Of a stretch of DNA of 64,000 nucleotides, positions 10,220 through 25,400 are shown piece after piece. Position numbers and translations under genes: made by a program. Position 1 is the first letter of the stretch. Each line of letters begins with the position of its first letter. The notes beneath the pieces are model-generated. The model was not told where the DNA came from. It was given only the letters and a program-made list of their open reading frames with translations, and made no database searches. This stretch comes from an uncultured Prevotellaceae bacterium (GTDB lineage: Bacteria > Bacteroidota > Bacteroidia > Bacteroidales > Bacteroidaceae). The stretch lies in NCBI GenBank assembly GCA_900318915.1, contig ONMI01000005.1:1-64000 (forward strand), given 5' to 3'.

Positions 10220-12109
10220 TTAGAATTCGAGAATCATGGTTTGACGGGGCCGCAGATTCACATCCTTGTCGATGCGCACGTTGCGGCCATTGGTGATGTC
10301 CTTGGCTACGGTGTGGCCGCCGATGACCTCGGCGAAGCGGGCCACCTCCATTACAGCAGGCTTCGAGGTGCCGTTGAGCACGGTGAGCACCGTAGTGCCC
10401 TCATGCTGGCGTGCAATGACATACACGCCCTTCCACGGGGTGAACTGCACCTGGCGCCCTTCGGTCACGGCCTTGCAGTGCTGCCGCCAGTGGAGCACGC
10501 GGCTGCACCAGCTGAACATGGCGTTCTCGGCCTTGGTACGGCCCTCGGCGGTGAAGGCGTTGTGTTCATCGCCGGGGAAGCCGCCGGGGAAATCCTTGCG
10601 CACATTGCCGTCGGTCACCTCCTTGGTACCGTTCATCAGTATCTCCGTGCCGTAGTAGAGCTGCGGGGTGCGGTTGATGGTGAGCAGCAGGGCCAGCGCC
10701 TGCTTCAGGGCCAGCGAGTCGCGTCCGTTGCCCAGGAAGCGGTCGGTGTCGTGGTTCTCGATGAAGGCCATCACATTGGAGGGGTTGGCATAGAGATAGT
10801 CGTAGACCAGACTGTTGTAGATGCGGTTGTAGCCGTTCCACCAGCCGTCGGTCTCCTCGTTTTTGGCCTGGCTCAGCTTGTCGAAGAAACTGAAGTCCAT
10901 CACCGTCTTGAGATAGCTGTTGCGGGCCGAAAGCTTGGAGTCTTTCTGCCAGGCGGCGGTATAGGCGGGCTCGGTGACCCACGTCTCGCCCACGGTGTTG
11001 AAGTTGGGATACTCACTGTCGAGAGTCTTCATCCAGAGCGCCATAGCATCGGCGTCGGCATAGGGATAGGTGTCCATGCGTATGCCGTCGATGCCCACGG
11101 TCTCTATCCACCAAATGCTGTTCTGGATGAGGTAGCGGATGACGTGGGGGTTGCGCTGGTTCAGGTCAGGCATAGTGGGCACGAACCAACCCTCCACCGT
11201 CTCGCGCTTGTCTATCTCCGAGGCGTAGGGGTCCATCACAGGCGTCAGTTTGTAGCTCGTCTGCAGATACTGCGCATTGGTCTTTCCCTCGGGGTTATCC
11301 TTCAGCCACTCAGGAGCGTTGAACCAGTCGGCCGACGGCATGTCCTTCACCCAGGGGTGATCGAAGCCGCAATGATTGAAAATCATGTCCATCACCACCT
11401 TTAGTCCATGCTGATGGGCCTCGTCGACCAGACGTCGGTACTCGTCGTTGGTGCCGAAGCGCGGGTCCACCTTGTAGTAGTCGGTGGTGGCATAGCCGTG
11501 ATAGGTGCTGAAGCCATGGCTGTTGTCGGGTGAGTTGTTCTCCAGCACGGGGGTGAACCACAGGGCGGTAACGCCCAGCTCATTGAAGTAGTCGAGATGC
11601 TGGCGGATGCCCTCCAGGTCGCCGCCATGGCGCAGACTGGGCTGCGTGCGGTCATTCTTATAGGCCGCCATACCCTTTATCTGGTCGTTGTCGGCGCGGC
11701 CGCTGGCAAAGCGGTCGGGCATGAGCATGTAGAGCACGTCGGCATTGGTGAAACCGCGGTGGGCCTCACCGGCCATCTCGCGGGCTTTCAACTCGAAGGC
11801 CTTCTTGAGGGTCTTGCGGCCCACGCCGAATTTGAGCTGCATGGTGCCAGGCTGCGCACCGGAGAGGTTGAGATAGACGAGCAAGTAGTTGGGCGACTCA
11901 AGCCGCACGATGCTGTCTACGGCCACGCCGGGATAGTCGGTGGTCACTTCGGCCGCGCCGATGCCCTGTCCGTAGACCATCAGCTGCAGCGAGGCGTTTT
12001 TCATGCCGGCAAACCAGTTGGCCGGTTCTATTCTGTCTATTTTGGGTGCTGCGTTCATCATGGTCATGAAGCCTGCCGTCACACAGAGTAAGAAGAAACG
12101 TTTTATCAT
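10220..12109 (-). CDS. GH13 alpha-glucanase, SusA-like neopullulanase/cyclomaltodextrinase
   Basis: 629 aa from ATG 12109 (MIKRFFLLCVTAGF), giving a signal peptide ending near NAAPK; the longer upstream frame overlaps the pullulanase gene and lacks a signal. Residues about 22-110 are an Ig-like cyclomaltodextrinase N-domain. The GH13 barrel shows DMIFNHCG (about 241-248), nucleophile D346 (GIRMD), acid/base E375 (VGETW) and D454 (ENHD). A beta domain ends the protein. SusA-type enzymes cut alpha-1,4 bonds of maltodextrins or pullulan in the periplasm. It is last in the malQ operon and complements the pullulanase and GH97 enzyme. Confidence 0.9.
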   Translation of the reverse strand: MIKRFFLLCVTAGFMTMMNAAPKIDRIEPANWFAGMKNASLQLMVYGQGIGAAEVTTDYPGVAVDSIVRLESPNYLLVYLNLSGAQPGTMQLKFGVGRKTLKKAFELKAREMAGEAHRGFTNADVLYMLMPDRFASGRADNDQIKGMAAYKNDRTQPSLRHGGDLEGIRQHLDYFNELGVTALWFTPVLENNSPDNSHGFSTYHGYATTDYYKVDPRFGTNDEYRRLVDEAHQHGLKVVMDMIFNHCGFDHPWVKDMPSADWFNAPEWLKDNPEGKTNAQYLQTSYKLTPVMDPYASEIDKRETVEGWFVPTMPDLNQRNPHVIRYLIQNSIWWIETVGIDGIRMDTYPYADADAMALWMKTLDSEYPNFNTVGETWVTEPAYTAAWQKDSKLSARNSYLKTVMDFSFFDKLSQAKNEETDGWWNGYNRIYNSLVYDYLYANPSNVMAFIENHDTDRFLGNGRDSLALKQALALLLTINRTPQLYYGTEILMNGTKEVTDGNVRKDFPGGFPGDEHNAFTAEGRTKAENAMFSWCSRVLHWRQHCKAVTEGRQVQFTPWKGVYVIARQHEGTTVLTVLNGTSKPAVMEVARFAEVIGGHTVAKDITNGRNVRIDKDVNLRPRQTMILEF

Positions 12110-12132
12110 AGGTGTTAAAAGAATGGAATGGT

Positions 12133-14106
12133 TCAATTGTGCAGTATCAAGGCGCTCTGCGGAGCCACCTCCACCTTGTCGGCGGTGAAGGTGCCGAGGC
12201 CGGCCTCGTCGATGCGGCCGTCGCGGCACACCACGGTGTAGGTGCCCTGCGGAAGGGACATCTCACGGGCCGTCTTGCCCGCATTGAGCACCACATAGAT
12301 GTCCTGCCAGGCATCGCCGCCGGCATGGTCCTTCAGACGGAAGGCCACGAAGCAGGGTGCAGTGGGCAGAAACTCCAGATGCTTCGACACAAGGGCGGCG
12401 GAGCCCAGGCGGAAGGCGGGATGATGGCCGCGCAGGGCGATGAGGCGCTTGTAGTAGTCCATCACGCCGGCGTAGCGCAGCGGATTGTTCCAGTTGAGTT
12501 GGTTCACCGAGTCGGGCGACTCGAACGAGTTGTGCACGCCTTTCTTGTCGCGCAGCATCTCCTCGCCGCTGAGCATGAAAGGCACGCCCTGCGAGCAGAA
12601 CACGGCCGTCTGGGCCAGCAGGTCGAGGCGGATGAGTTCTTCCTGTGTGATGCCGGGGATGGAGGTCTTGAGGCGGTCTACGAGGCACATGTCGTCGTGA
12701 CAGCTCACATAGCTTATCATCTGGGTGGGCTCTGTGGCCCAGGCCTCTTTGGTGTAGTTCACCCGGCTGTAGTCTATCTGCGGATGGGCCGTCATGCCGG
12801 CGATGCCGGCCTTCACGCTCTCCTCCTCGCCGGGCAGCGAGGCGAGGAAAGCCCCTTTGGTGTCGTCGCTGAAAGGACCGCGGAGAGCATCGCGCAGCTC
12901 ATCGGAGAAAGCGGCAATACGCGGCATGTGCGGTATGTGCGCCTTGGTGGCCAGGCGCTCGCCGGAGAGAGCGCACTGCCCGGCGCTCCATCCCTCGCCA
13001 TAGATGAAGATGGAGGGGTCTATCTCATCGACCGCCTTGCGGATGGCGTTCATGGTCTCTATGTCGTGCACGCCCATAAGGTCGAAACGGAATCCGTCGA
13101 TGTGGTACTCGTTGATCCAGTATTTCACCGATTCTATCATGAATTGCCGCATCAGAGGCCGGTCGGAGGCCGTTTCGTTGCCGCAGCCGGAGCCGTTGCT
13201 GTAGCTGCCGTCGGCATTCTTGCGGTAGTAGTAGTCGGGCCAGGTGCGCTGAAAGTTGGAGTGTTCGATGTCGTAGGTGTGGTTGTACACCACATCGAGG
13301 ATGACACGTATGCCGGCGCGGTGCAGGGCCTGCACCATCTGCTTGAACTCGCGGATGCGGCAGGCGGGGTCGTAGGGGTCGGTAGAGTAGCTGCCCTCCG
13401 GCACGTTGTAGTTCACCGGGTCGTAGCCCCAGTTGTACTTGTTGTCGGCGAGGCGTGTCTCGTCGACCGAACCGAAGTCGTAAGAGGGCAGAATGTGCAC
13501 GGCGTTCACCCCGAGCTCCTTCAGGTGGCCGATGGCCCAGGGCTCGGTGAGGGCGAGGAATTTACCCGGATGCTCCGAACTGACACGTTTCACAGTCATG
13601 TCGGGGTCGAGGTTGATGTTGCGGGCGATGGAGAAGTCGCGGTGGTGCATCTCGTAGATGACGAGGTCGGCGGGTGACCGCAGTGGCAGTCTTTTGTCGT
13701 TCTCCCATCCCGTCGGATTGGTGGTGCCCAAGTCGAGCACATAGCCGCGCCTGCCGTTCACGCCCACCGCCCGGGCGCCGATACCCGGTGTTTCCACCCA
13801 CTGTTTGCGGTTGCCGGAGACATCAAGGGTGTAGTAGTAGCCACGCCAGTCGCCGCTCAGGGAGGTGCCCCACACACAGTCGAAGGGAGCCTGCCGTTTC
13901 AGTCTCACGGTGCGCACGGGTTTGCCGCCCATTCCCTCCTTGTAGAGGCGGAGCACCGGTTTTTTTGCATCGGGCGAGGCAACGAAGAGGAAGAGAGTCT
14001 CGTGGAGGGCAGTATCGTAGTGACCGCCGTCGCCCACCAGGGGAGCCTGTGCCTGAGTGCACAGGGCGGCCATGGAGAAGAGGGCAGAAAAGAGCAGTTT
14101 TTTCAT
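12133..14106 (-). CDS. pulA: Type I pullulanase (GH13, debranching)
   Basis: 657 aa with an N-terminal signal (MKKLLFSALFSMAALCTQAQ). An N-terminal CBM48-like domain is followed by YNWGYDP (224-230), the type I pullulanase signature. The GH13 barrel has DVVYNHT (271-277), nucleophile D342 (GFRFD), acid/base E371 (YGEGW) and a later CHDD motif. It hydrolyses alpha-1,6 branches of amylopectin or pullulan fragments, here predicted in the periplasm, which frees linear chains for the neighbouring alpha-1,4 enzymes. It sits 19 nt after susB and 23 nt before the SusA-like gene, in the same operon. Confidence 0.92.
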   Translation of the reverse strand: MKKLLFSALFSMAALCTQAQAPLVGDGGHYDTALHETLFLFVASPDAKKPVLRLYKEGMGGKPVRTVRLKRQAPFDCVWGTSLSGDWRGYYYTLDVSGNRKQWVETPGIGARAVGVNGRRGYVLDLGTTNPTGWENDKRLPLRSPADLVIYEMHHRDFSIARNINLDPDMTVKRVSSEHPGKFLALTEPWAIGHLKELGVNAVHILPSYDFGSVDETRLADNKYNWGYDPVNYNVPEGSYSTDPYDPACRIREFKQMVQALHRAGIRVILDVVYNHTYDIEHSNFQRTWPDYYYRKNADGSYSNGSGCGNETASDRPLMRQFMIESVKYWINEYHIDGFRFDLMGVHDIETMNAIRKAVDEIDPSIFIYGEGWSAGQCALSGERLATKAHIPHMPRIAAFSDELRDALRGPFSDDTKGAFLASLPGEEESVKAGIAGMTAHPQIDYSRVNYTKEAWATEPTQMISYVSCHDDMCLVDRLKTSIPGITQEELIRLDLLAQTAVFCSQGVPFMLSGEEMLRDKKGVHNSFESPDSVNQLNWNNPLRYAGVMDYYKRLIALRGHHPAFRLGSAALVSKHLEFLPTAPCFVAFRLKDHAGGDAWQDIYVVLNAGKTAREMSLPQGTYTVVCRDGRIDEAGLGTFTADKVEVAPQSALILHN

Positions 14107-14125
14107 GAGGTGACGGGTAATGGAG

Positions 14126-19146
<5,021 letters not shown>

Positions 19147-19175
19147 AAGGCTATTAGGTTAATTGTTTGTGGCGG

Positions 19176-19183
19176 TAAAAGTA
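19176..19183 (-). promoter_or_regulatory. Putative -7 box of the malQ operon
   Basis: TACTTTTA, one mismatch from TAnnTTTG, with no clear -33 element. Its 5' T is exactly 62.5 bp from the centre of the operator at 19239-19252, the same spacing as at the susC and lacI promoters. A weak box lacking -33 fits an activated promoter. Confidence 0.5.
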
Positions 19184-19238
19184 CGAAATATTGAAATTGG
19201 GTGGATGACGGAAATGCCAACTTTTTAGGAAAAATCCG

Positions 19239-19252
19239 TGCAAACGTTTGCA
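19239..19252. promoter_or_regulatory. LacI-type operator upstream of malQ
   Basis: Perfect 14-bp palindrome TGCAAACGTTTGCA with the central CG usual for LacI-family operators. It shares the core GCAAACGTTTGC with the operator at 22304-22321. It starts directly after the PAP2 stop codon. Confidence 0.8.
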
Positions 19253-19822
19253 TCACCACATCACCAGCAGATGGAAACCAGTGGGCGAGAGTGCCACCTC
19301 CACCCGTTCCTTTCTGTCGGGCAGCAGGTTACGGGTGATGTAGTAGGACAGTTCGGTGGAGAGCACCCCCACCCCAGCACCGGCCACCACATCGTACCAA
19401 TGGTGGCGGTTGCGGCACACGCGGTCCACGGCGGTGGCAGTGGCCACGGCATAACCGGCCACGCTGACCCACGGACTGAGGTGGCCGAACTCCTTGTGCA
19501 GCACGGTGGCGCCGCTGAAGGCGAAGGCGGTGTGACCGGACGGCAGCGACCGGTGGTCGGTGCCGTCGGGCCTGCGCTCATGGATTGTGTGCTTCAGACT
19601 ATAGGTCACACCGGCAGTGAACGCATAGGAGAGTGCCGCTCCGCACAGGAACTGCGGCCAGGTGTGGTCATTGTCGGCACCCGCTGCCTTGAGCGCGAAG
19701 GCGGCTGCCATGGGCAGGTGTTCGAGCACATCGTCGGGTCCGTCGCCATGATAGGGCTTGTCTTGGGCCCAGACCATGGCGGCGGCCAGGAAGAGGCAGA
19801 CTGCCAGCAGGCATCTTCGCAT
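19253..19822 (-). CDS. PAP2-family membrane-associated phosphatase
   Basis: 189 aa from ATG 19822 (MRRCLLAVCLFLAAAMVWAQ), which gives a signal peptide; upstream in-frame codons overlap the MFS gene. The three PAP2 phosphatase motifs are present: KHTIHERRP, SLPSGHT and RNRHHWYDVVAG. The family removes phosphate from lipid phosphates such as undecaprenyl or phosphatidic derivatives, or from small phosphate esters. The substrate here is unknown. Only a few hydrophobic stretches follow the signal. It is the last gene of the lacI-MFS-PAP2 unit and its stop overlaps the edge of the malQ operator, so it should be expressed with the maltose genes. No phosphatase is part of the classical Sus system. 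Confidence 0.82.
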   Translation of the reverse strand: MRRCLLAVCLFLAAAMVWAQDKPYHGDGPDDVLEHLPMAAAFALKAAGADNDHTWPQFLCGAALSYAFTAGVTYSLKHTIHERRPDGTDHRSLPSGHTAFAFSGATVLHKEFGHLSPWVSVAGYAVATATAVDRVCRNRHHWYDVVAGAGVGVLSTELSYYITRNLLPDRKERVEVALSPTGFHLLVMW

Positions 19823-19832
19823 ACCGGAAGGT

Positions 19833-21152
19833 TTAAGCGGTTTTCTTCTCCTTGATGGCAGTGACCGCGATGGCGCCCAGCACAAGCAAGACGCCCGACA
19901 CAATCATCATGGTAGACTGATGGCCGCCCACCAGCCGGAAAACAAATCCGCCACAGAGTGCGGCCACAATCTGCGGCACGCAGATGGTGCCGTTGAAGAG
20001 GCCCAGGTAGGCGCCCATATGGCCGTAGCCCTGCAGGGCATTGGTCACGAAGGTGAAGGGCATGGCCAGCATGGCAGCCCAGGCGCAACCGATGAGCAGG
20101 AAGGGGATGACCATGAGCCACTTGTCATGGACAAAGGGTATGAGGGCGAAACCGATACCCCCGAGCACGAGGCTGAGGGCATAGGCCATCTTGGTGTTCT
20201 TGAACTGCGGCAGCAGGGCTGCCCACACCACACTGCCCATGGCCTGAATGGCATAGAGCACACCGGTCCAGTTGCCGGCCACCTGATAGGCCTCACTCGC
20301 CGAGTCGGTAGTACCCCACACGGTCTCCGATACGGCATCTACCACATAGGTCCACATGTAGAGCAGGGCAGCCCAGCAGAAGAACTGCACCAGTCCCACG
20401 CGCCAGAAGGTGGCGGGAGCATTCTTGAGCAAGGTGAACCAGTCGGCTTTCTGCTCCTTCTCCTCCGTCACCGGATTGTACATGGCATAGGTCTTGGGGT
20501 CCCATTCCTTCACCTTGGCCGTGGTGTAGAGCACACAGAGGATGAGAATGAGCGCTCCAATATAGAACGACCATATCACGCTGTCGGGCACCACGCCCTC
20601 GGGGGCCACGTTTTTCAGTCCTATCCAGGTGAAGAAGAAGGGGAAGAGGAATCCCACCACACTGCCCGCATTGCAGAGGAACGACTGAATACTGTAGGCC
20701 TTGGCCTTCTGCCGGTCGTTCACCATGTCGCCCACCAGCATCTTGAAAGGCTGCATAGCCATATTGATGGAGGTGTCAAGCAGCATGAGGGCGAAGAGGC
20801 CGAAGATGAGCGCGGTGCTCACGCTCATGCCAAAGGAGCCTGAGTTGGGCAGCAGGCACATCACAGCCACGGCCATGGCGGCTCCTACAAATAAATAAGG
20901 TATACGGCGACCCAGACGGGTCCAGGTCTTGTCGGACAGGGTGCCTACAATGGGCTGCACAAGGATGCCCATGAGCGGTGGCAGAATCCAGAAGAAACTG
21001 AGTGAGTGGGGATCGGCACCCAAGGTGCGGAAGATACGCGAGATATTGCCGCTCTGCAGGGCATAGGCAATCTGTACTCCGAAAAAGCCGAAACTGAGGT
21101 TCCACAATTTCCAGAACGACAAGTCGGGCTTCTGTGTCAAATTTTTGTTCAT
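19833..21152 (-). CDS. MFS sugar transporter, probable maltose/maltodextrin importer
   Basis: 439 aa, about 12 transmembrane helices. Sequence style (LSFGFFGVQIAYALQSGNISRIFRTLGA, GPLSD-like GTLSDKTWTRLGRRIPY between helices 2 and 3) matches the SLC45/GPH-like MFS sugar transporters common beside Bacteroidetes starch genes. It probably brings maltose or short maltodextrins through the inner membrane by cation symport for MalQ. Specificity is inferred from context: it lies between the LacI-family regulator gene and the PAP2 gene. No separate promoter box is visible in the 44-nt gap after lacI, so it is likely co-transcribed with the regulator. Confidence 0.85.
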   Translation of the reverse strand: MNKNLTQKPDLSFWKLWNLSFGFFGVQIAYALQSGNISRIFRTLGADPHSLSFFWILPPLMGILVQPIVGTLSDKTWTRLGRRIPYLFVGAAMAVAVMCLLPNSGSFGMSVSTALIFGLFALMLLDTSINMAMQPFKMLVGDMVNDRQKAKAYSIQSFLCNAGSVVGFLFPFFFTWIGLKNVAPEGVVPDSVIWSFYIGALILILCVLYTTAKVKEWDPKTYAMYNPVTEEKEQKADWFTLLKNAPATFWRVGLVQFFCWAALLYMWTYVVDAVSETVWGTTDSASEAYQVAGNWTGVLYAIQAMGSVVWAALLPQFKNTKMAYALSLVLGGIGFALIPFVHDKWLMVIPFLLIGCAWAAMLAMPFTFVTNALQGYGHMGAYLGLFNGTICVPQIVAALCGGFVFRLVGGHQSTMMIVSGVLLVLGAIAVTAIKEKKTA

Positions 21153-21196
21153 AATCGGCTGTTTTTATGGTTTTATCTTTACATTTTCCTTTATTC

Positions 21197-22222
21197 CTAC
21201 CGTGTGGTGCCCCGCACAATGAGACGGGTCTTCACGATGCGGCGCTCCACCTTGTCGAGCGGCAGACGGCCCTCCACCTGACCGATGAGGATGTCGGCGG
21301 CCTCGCGGCCCACCTGCGAGCCGCGCTGCTCTACGGTGGTGAGCATGGGGTCGCACGAGATGGAGCGGTCGCTGTTGGTGAAACCGCAGATGGAGATGTC
21401 GTCGGGCACACGCAGTCCCATGCGCTTGGCGGTGTAGAGGATGCCGATGGCGGTGTCGTCGTTCACGGCGAAGAAGGCGTCGGGAGCCTCGTCCATCTGC
21501 AGCAGCTCGGGGGTGATGCGCTCAGCATCGGTACGGTTGTCGCAGTAGCGTATCAGACGCTCGTCGGGTTTCAGCCCATTCTGCAGCAGGGCGTCCTTGT
21601 AACCGTTGTACCGGTTTTTCGATATCTCCAACTTCATGGAGGTGCCGTAGAAGGCGATACGGCGGCAACCCGTCTGTATCAGATGGTCCACGGCATTGAG
21701 CGCCCCCTTGTAGTCGTCGACCACCACACGGCTGCAGTCTACCCCCGTGCAGATGCGGTCGAAAAACACCAACGGCGTGCCATGGTCGATAAGTTGCTGG
21801 AAATGGTCGTACTGCACGGTGTCCTTGGCCTGCGACACGATGACACCGCACACCTTATGCTCGAAAAACGACTGGCAGAGCTGCCGCTCGCGCTCATACT
21901 CCTCGCCGCTCTGCCCCACCATAATCTGATAGTCGAGCGCGGCAGCCATCTGCTCGATGCCGTTGAGCACCGACGAGAAGTAATAATGGGTGAACTGCGG
22001 CACGATGACCCCAATCACGCGCAATGGCTTGCTGCGGCTGTGGCGCAGGCTCTCGGCCAGCACATTGGGGTAGAACTGGTGGTCGCGGGCATAGGCCTTG
22101 ATGACCTCGCGCTTCTCGGCACTGATGCGCGGACTGTCTTTCAGTGCGCGCGACACAGTGGCCACCGAAACGCCCAACGCCTCGGCGATGTCTTTCATCG
22201 TGATGGGAGTATTGTCTTTCAT
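21197..22222 (-). CDS. LacI-family transcriptional regulator of the starch locus
   Basis: 341 aa. An N-terminal helix-turn-helix (ITMKDIAEALGVSVATVSRALKDSPRIS-type, with the hinge helix around PNVLAESLR) is followed by a periplasmic-binding-protein-like sensor domain (RVIGVIVPQFTHYYFSSVLNGIE, FFDRICTG, AFYGTSMKLEISKNR, CGFTNSDRS). This is a one-component sugar-responsive regulator, probably of maltose or a maltodextrin. It is transcribed away from susC. Palindromes of LacI type lie 62.5 bp from its own promoter and from those of susC and malQ, so it should control all three units. Classical Sus of Bacteroides uses the membrane regulator SusR, which is not seen here. Confidence 0.92.
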   Translation of the reverse strand: MKDNTPITMKDIAEALGVSVATVSRALKDSPRISAEKREVIKAYARDHQFYPNVLAESLRHSRSKPLRVIGVIVPQFTHYYFSSVLNGIEQMAAALDYQIMVGQSGEEYERERQLCQSFFEHKVCGVIVSQAKDTVQYDHFQQLIDHGTPLVFFDRICTGVDCSRVVVDDYKGALNAVDHLIQTGCRRIAFYGTSMKLEISKNRYNGYKDALLQNGLKPDERLIRYCDNRTDAERITPELLQMDEAPDAFFAVNDDTAIGILYTAKRMGLRVPDDISICGFTNSDRSISCDPMLTTVEQRGSQVGREAADILIGQVEGRLPLDKVERRIVKTRLIVRGTTR

Positions 22223-22242
22223 ACCGGCAAGATTATCGATTG

Positions 22243-22250
22243 CAAATGTA
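22243..22250 (-). promoter_or_regulatory. Putative -7 box of the lacI-MFS-PAP2 operon
   Basis: TACATTTG, a full TAnnTTTG match, 21 nt before the lacI ATG. Its 5' T (22250) is 62.5 bp from the centre of the 22304-22321 operator. Confidence 0.65.
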
Positions 22251-22303
22251 GGGAAAAAACATACACATTGTTATCGCTCTCCAAAATTATAAATATTTTT
22301 ACA

Positions 22304-22321
22304 TGCGCAAACGTTTGCGCA
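22304..22321. promoter_or_regulatory. LacI-type operator between lacI and susC
   Basis: Perfect 18-bp palindrome TGCGCAAACGTTTGCGCA. It lies exactly midway between the divergent -7 boxes of lacI and susC (62.5 bp from each). The core GCAAACGTTTGC recurs upstream of malQ. Confidence 0.88.
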
Positions 22322-22374
22322 CTCTAAATAACATTTTTTAAACAAAAAAGTGTACAGCGAACAAGGAAGAGCAC

Positions 22375-22382
22375 TAAATTTG
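22375..22382 (+). promoter_or_regulatory. Putative -7 box of the susCDEF operon
   Basis: TAAATTTG, a full TAnnTTTG match, with no good -33 element. Predicted start near 22389, giving a leader of about 82 nt before susC. Position relative to the operator matches that of lacI and malQ. Confidence 0.65.
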
Positions 22383-22470
22383 CATCGTTCTGCGAGGAAC
22401 ACTGCTAACCGCAAGCTGTTGAAGACAATATAAACTACATATCATAACGTTAACTTAATAACCAAACAAG

Positions 22471-25400
22471 ATGAAGCAGGTTAAAATCAGAATCCCTGTT
22501 AGGTTCTTTGCCCTCTTATGCGGGCTGTTCCTATCAGTGGGCGCCTTTGCACAGCAAATCACTGTGAATGGCCATGTAAAGGATGCAACCGGCGAACCCA
22601 TCATCGGCGCCACCGTCCGCATAGTAGGACAGTCGGGCGGCGTGGTGAGCGATTTCGACGGTAATTTCACTATCGAAGCAGCATCCGGCTCTACCCTCTC
22701 CGTATCCTACATCGGATACCAGACACAGGAAGTGACCGCCGCTCCCAATGTGGTGGTCACCCTGGAGGAAGACGCAGAGAACTCCCTCAACGAAGTGGTG
22801 GTCATCGGTTATGGTGTGGCCAAGAAAAGCGACCTCACCGGTGCCGTATCGGCACTCAAGCCCGATGCCAAGAACAAAGGTCTTGTGGTGAACCCGCAGG
22901 ACATGCTGGCCGGTAAGGTGGCCGGTGTGAACATCACCAGCAACGACGGTGCTCCGGGCAGCGGCGCCATGATCCGCATCCGTGGCGGCTCGTCGCTCAA
23001 CGCCTCCAACGACCCTCTGATTGTGATTGACGGTCTGGCCATGGACAACGACGGTGTGAAAGGTCTTTCCAACCCCCTCTCCATGATCAACCCGCAGGAC
23101 ATCGAGTCGTTCAACGTGCTCAAGGATGCCTCCGCCACCGCCATCTACGGTAGCCGTGGTTCTAACGGTGTGATCATCATCACCACCAAGAAGGGCAGCA
23201 AGGGCATGAAACCCCGTCTCTCCTATGCCGGTAGCGCCACGGTGAGCATGCGCCAGAAGAGCCTCGATGTGATGACGGGCGACGAGTACCGCGCCTTCAT
23301 CAAGAAGATGTACGGCGAGGGCAGCATCCCCGTGAGCGCACTGGGTACCGCCAACACCGACTGGCAAGACGAGATTTACCGCACCGCCATCAGCCACGAC
23401 CACAACGTGACTCTCTCCGGTGCCCTGAAGAACCTTCCCTACCGTGTATCGGTGGGCTATACCGACCAGAAAGGTATCCTCAAGACATCCGACTTCCAGC
23501 GCTTCACCGCTGCGTTGAACCTGAACCCCTCGTTCTTCAACAACCACCTGACGCTGAACCTCAACGGCAAGGGCATGTATGCCAAGACCAAGTATGCCGA
23601 CACAGGTGCTGTGAGCGCAGCCGTGTACATGGACCCGACACAGGATCCCTACAGCTTCACCTCTGAGTACCACAAGAACCTCCTGGGCGGCAGCCTGCAG
23701 CAGACGCTGAACAACTTCGGCGGCTACTTCCAGTGGCCGGTGGAAGCCGACTATGACGGCGACACCTCATGGCCCTTCACCTACCGCAGCGTGGCCAATA
23801 TGCCTAACCCGATAGCCCTGCTCAACGGCCGCGACGAGAAAGCCGACAGCCGTTCCTTCATCGGCAGCGCCGACATCGACTACAAGGTGCACGGTTTTGA
23901 GGACCTCCGCCTGCACGCCACCCTGGGTGCCGACATCTCCGAGGGTGAGCAGAAGACCAACAACCAGCCTTGGTACACCGGATCGATGTACTACGGCAGC
24001 GTGGGCCAGGAGAAGGTGCTGAAGCGCAACCTGCAGCTCTCCACCTATGCCCAGTACTATCACGACTTCGACGACGCCTACAAGAACCACTTCGACCTGA
24101 TGGCCGGTTACGAGTGGCAGCACTTCTGGCGCGACGTGAAGAAAGACTATGTGGGCTACTATCCCTCCACCAGCCCCAACGCCGGCAAGGAGCGTCCCCA
24201 CACCCCCTACCACTACCGCACCGACAGCTATCTGATCTCCTTCTTCGGACGTGCCAACTGGTCGCTCATGGACCGCTACTATGTGACCGCCACCGTGCGT
24301 GACGATGGTTCCTCACGTTTCAAGGACCACTGGGCCGTGTTCCCATCGTTCGCCTTCGCTTGGAAGATCAACGACGAGAACAAGTTCCGTGAGATCACCT
24401 GGCTCTCCGACCTGAAGCTCCGTCTGGGCTGGGGTATGACCGGTCAGCAGGCCGGCGCCGTGCCCGACTACAGCTGGATACCGACCTACTCGCGCAACAC
24501 CGGCACCGACAGCTTCTATCCTGTGACCGGCGACGGCACCCTGTACCGCCCGGACAACTACACCCCGAACCTGAAGTGGGAGACCACCACTACCTATAAC
24601 ATCGGACTCGACTGGGGTATCTTCGACCAGCGGCTCACCGGTACCGTAGACGTCTACTACCGCAAGACCACCGACCTGCTCAACTATGCTCCCTCGCTGC
24701 CCCTCTCCGCTTACCGCAACCAGAGCTGGCAGAACATCGGTACCCTGACCAACAAGGGTGTTGAGGCTACCTTGAGCTGGAAAGTGCTCCGTTCGAAAGA
24801 CTGGTACTGGACCATCGACTACAACTTCACCTACAACCTGAACGAGATCACCGACCTGAACGGTGTGTCGAGCGACGGCTCGCCCGTGCCCAACACCGAC
24901 ATTAAGATTGGTACCGACCGTTACCTGCAGTATCAGCAGGTGGGCAACCCCATCAACTCGTTCTATGTGTTCCAGCAGGTGTACGACCAGAACGGCAAGC
25001 CCATCGAGAACGCTGTGGTGGACCGCAACGGCGACGGCCAGATCACCCAGGCCGACCGCTACTTCTACAAGAGCCCGGCTGCCCCTGTCACCATGGGTCT
25101 GTCGTCACGCCTGGAGTACAAGAACTGGGACCTCGGCTTCTCGCTCCGCGCCAGCATCGGCAACTATGTGTACAACAACAACGAGCAGGGCATGGCCAAC
25201 GTGAACCCCACCGAGGTGTGGAAGAGCTCGCTGCTCTACATGAACAACTATACCTATGAGGCCATCGCACGCAACTGGCAGACCTACCAGATTACCTCGC
25301 AGCTGAGCGACTACTACGTGCACAACGCCTCCTTCCTGAAGTGCGACAACATCACACTGGGCTACAGCTTCCCCATCGGACGCGTCTACGCCACCGTCTC

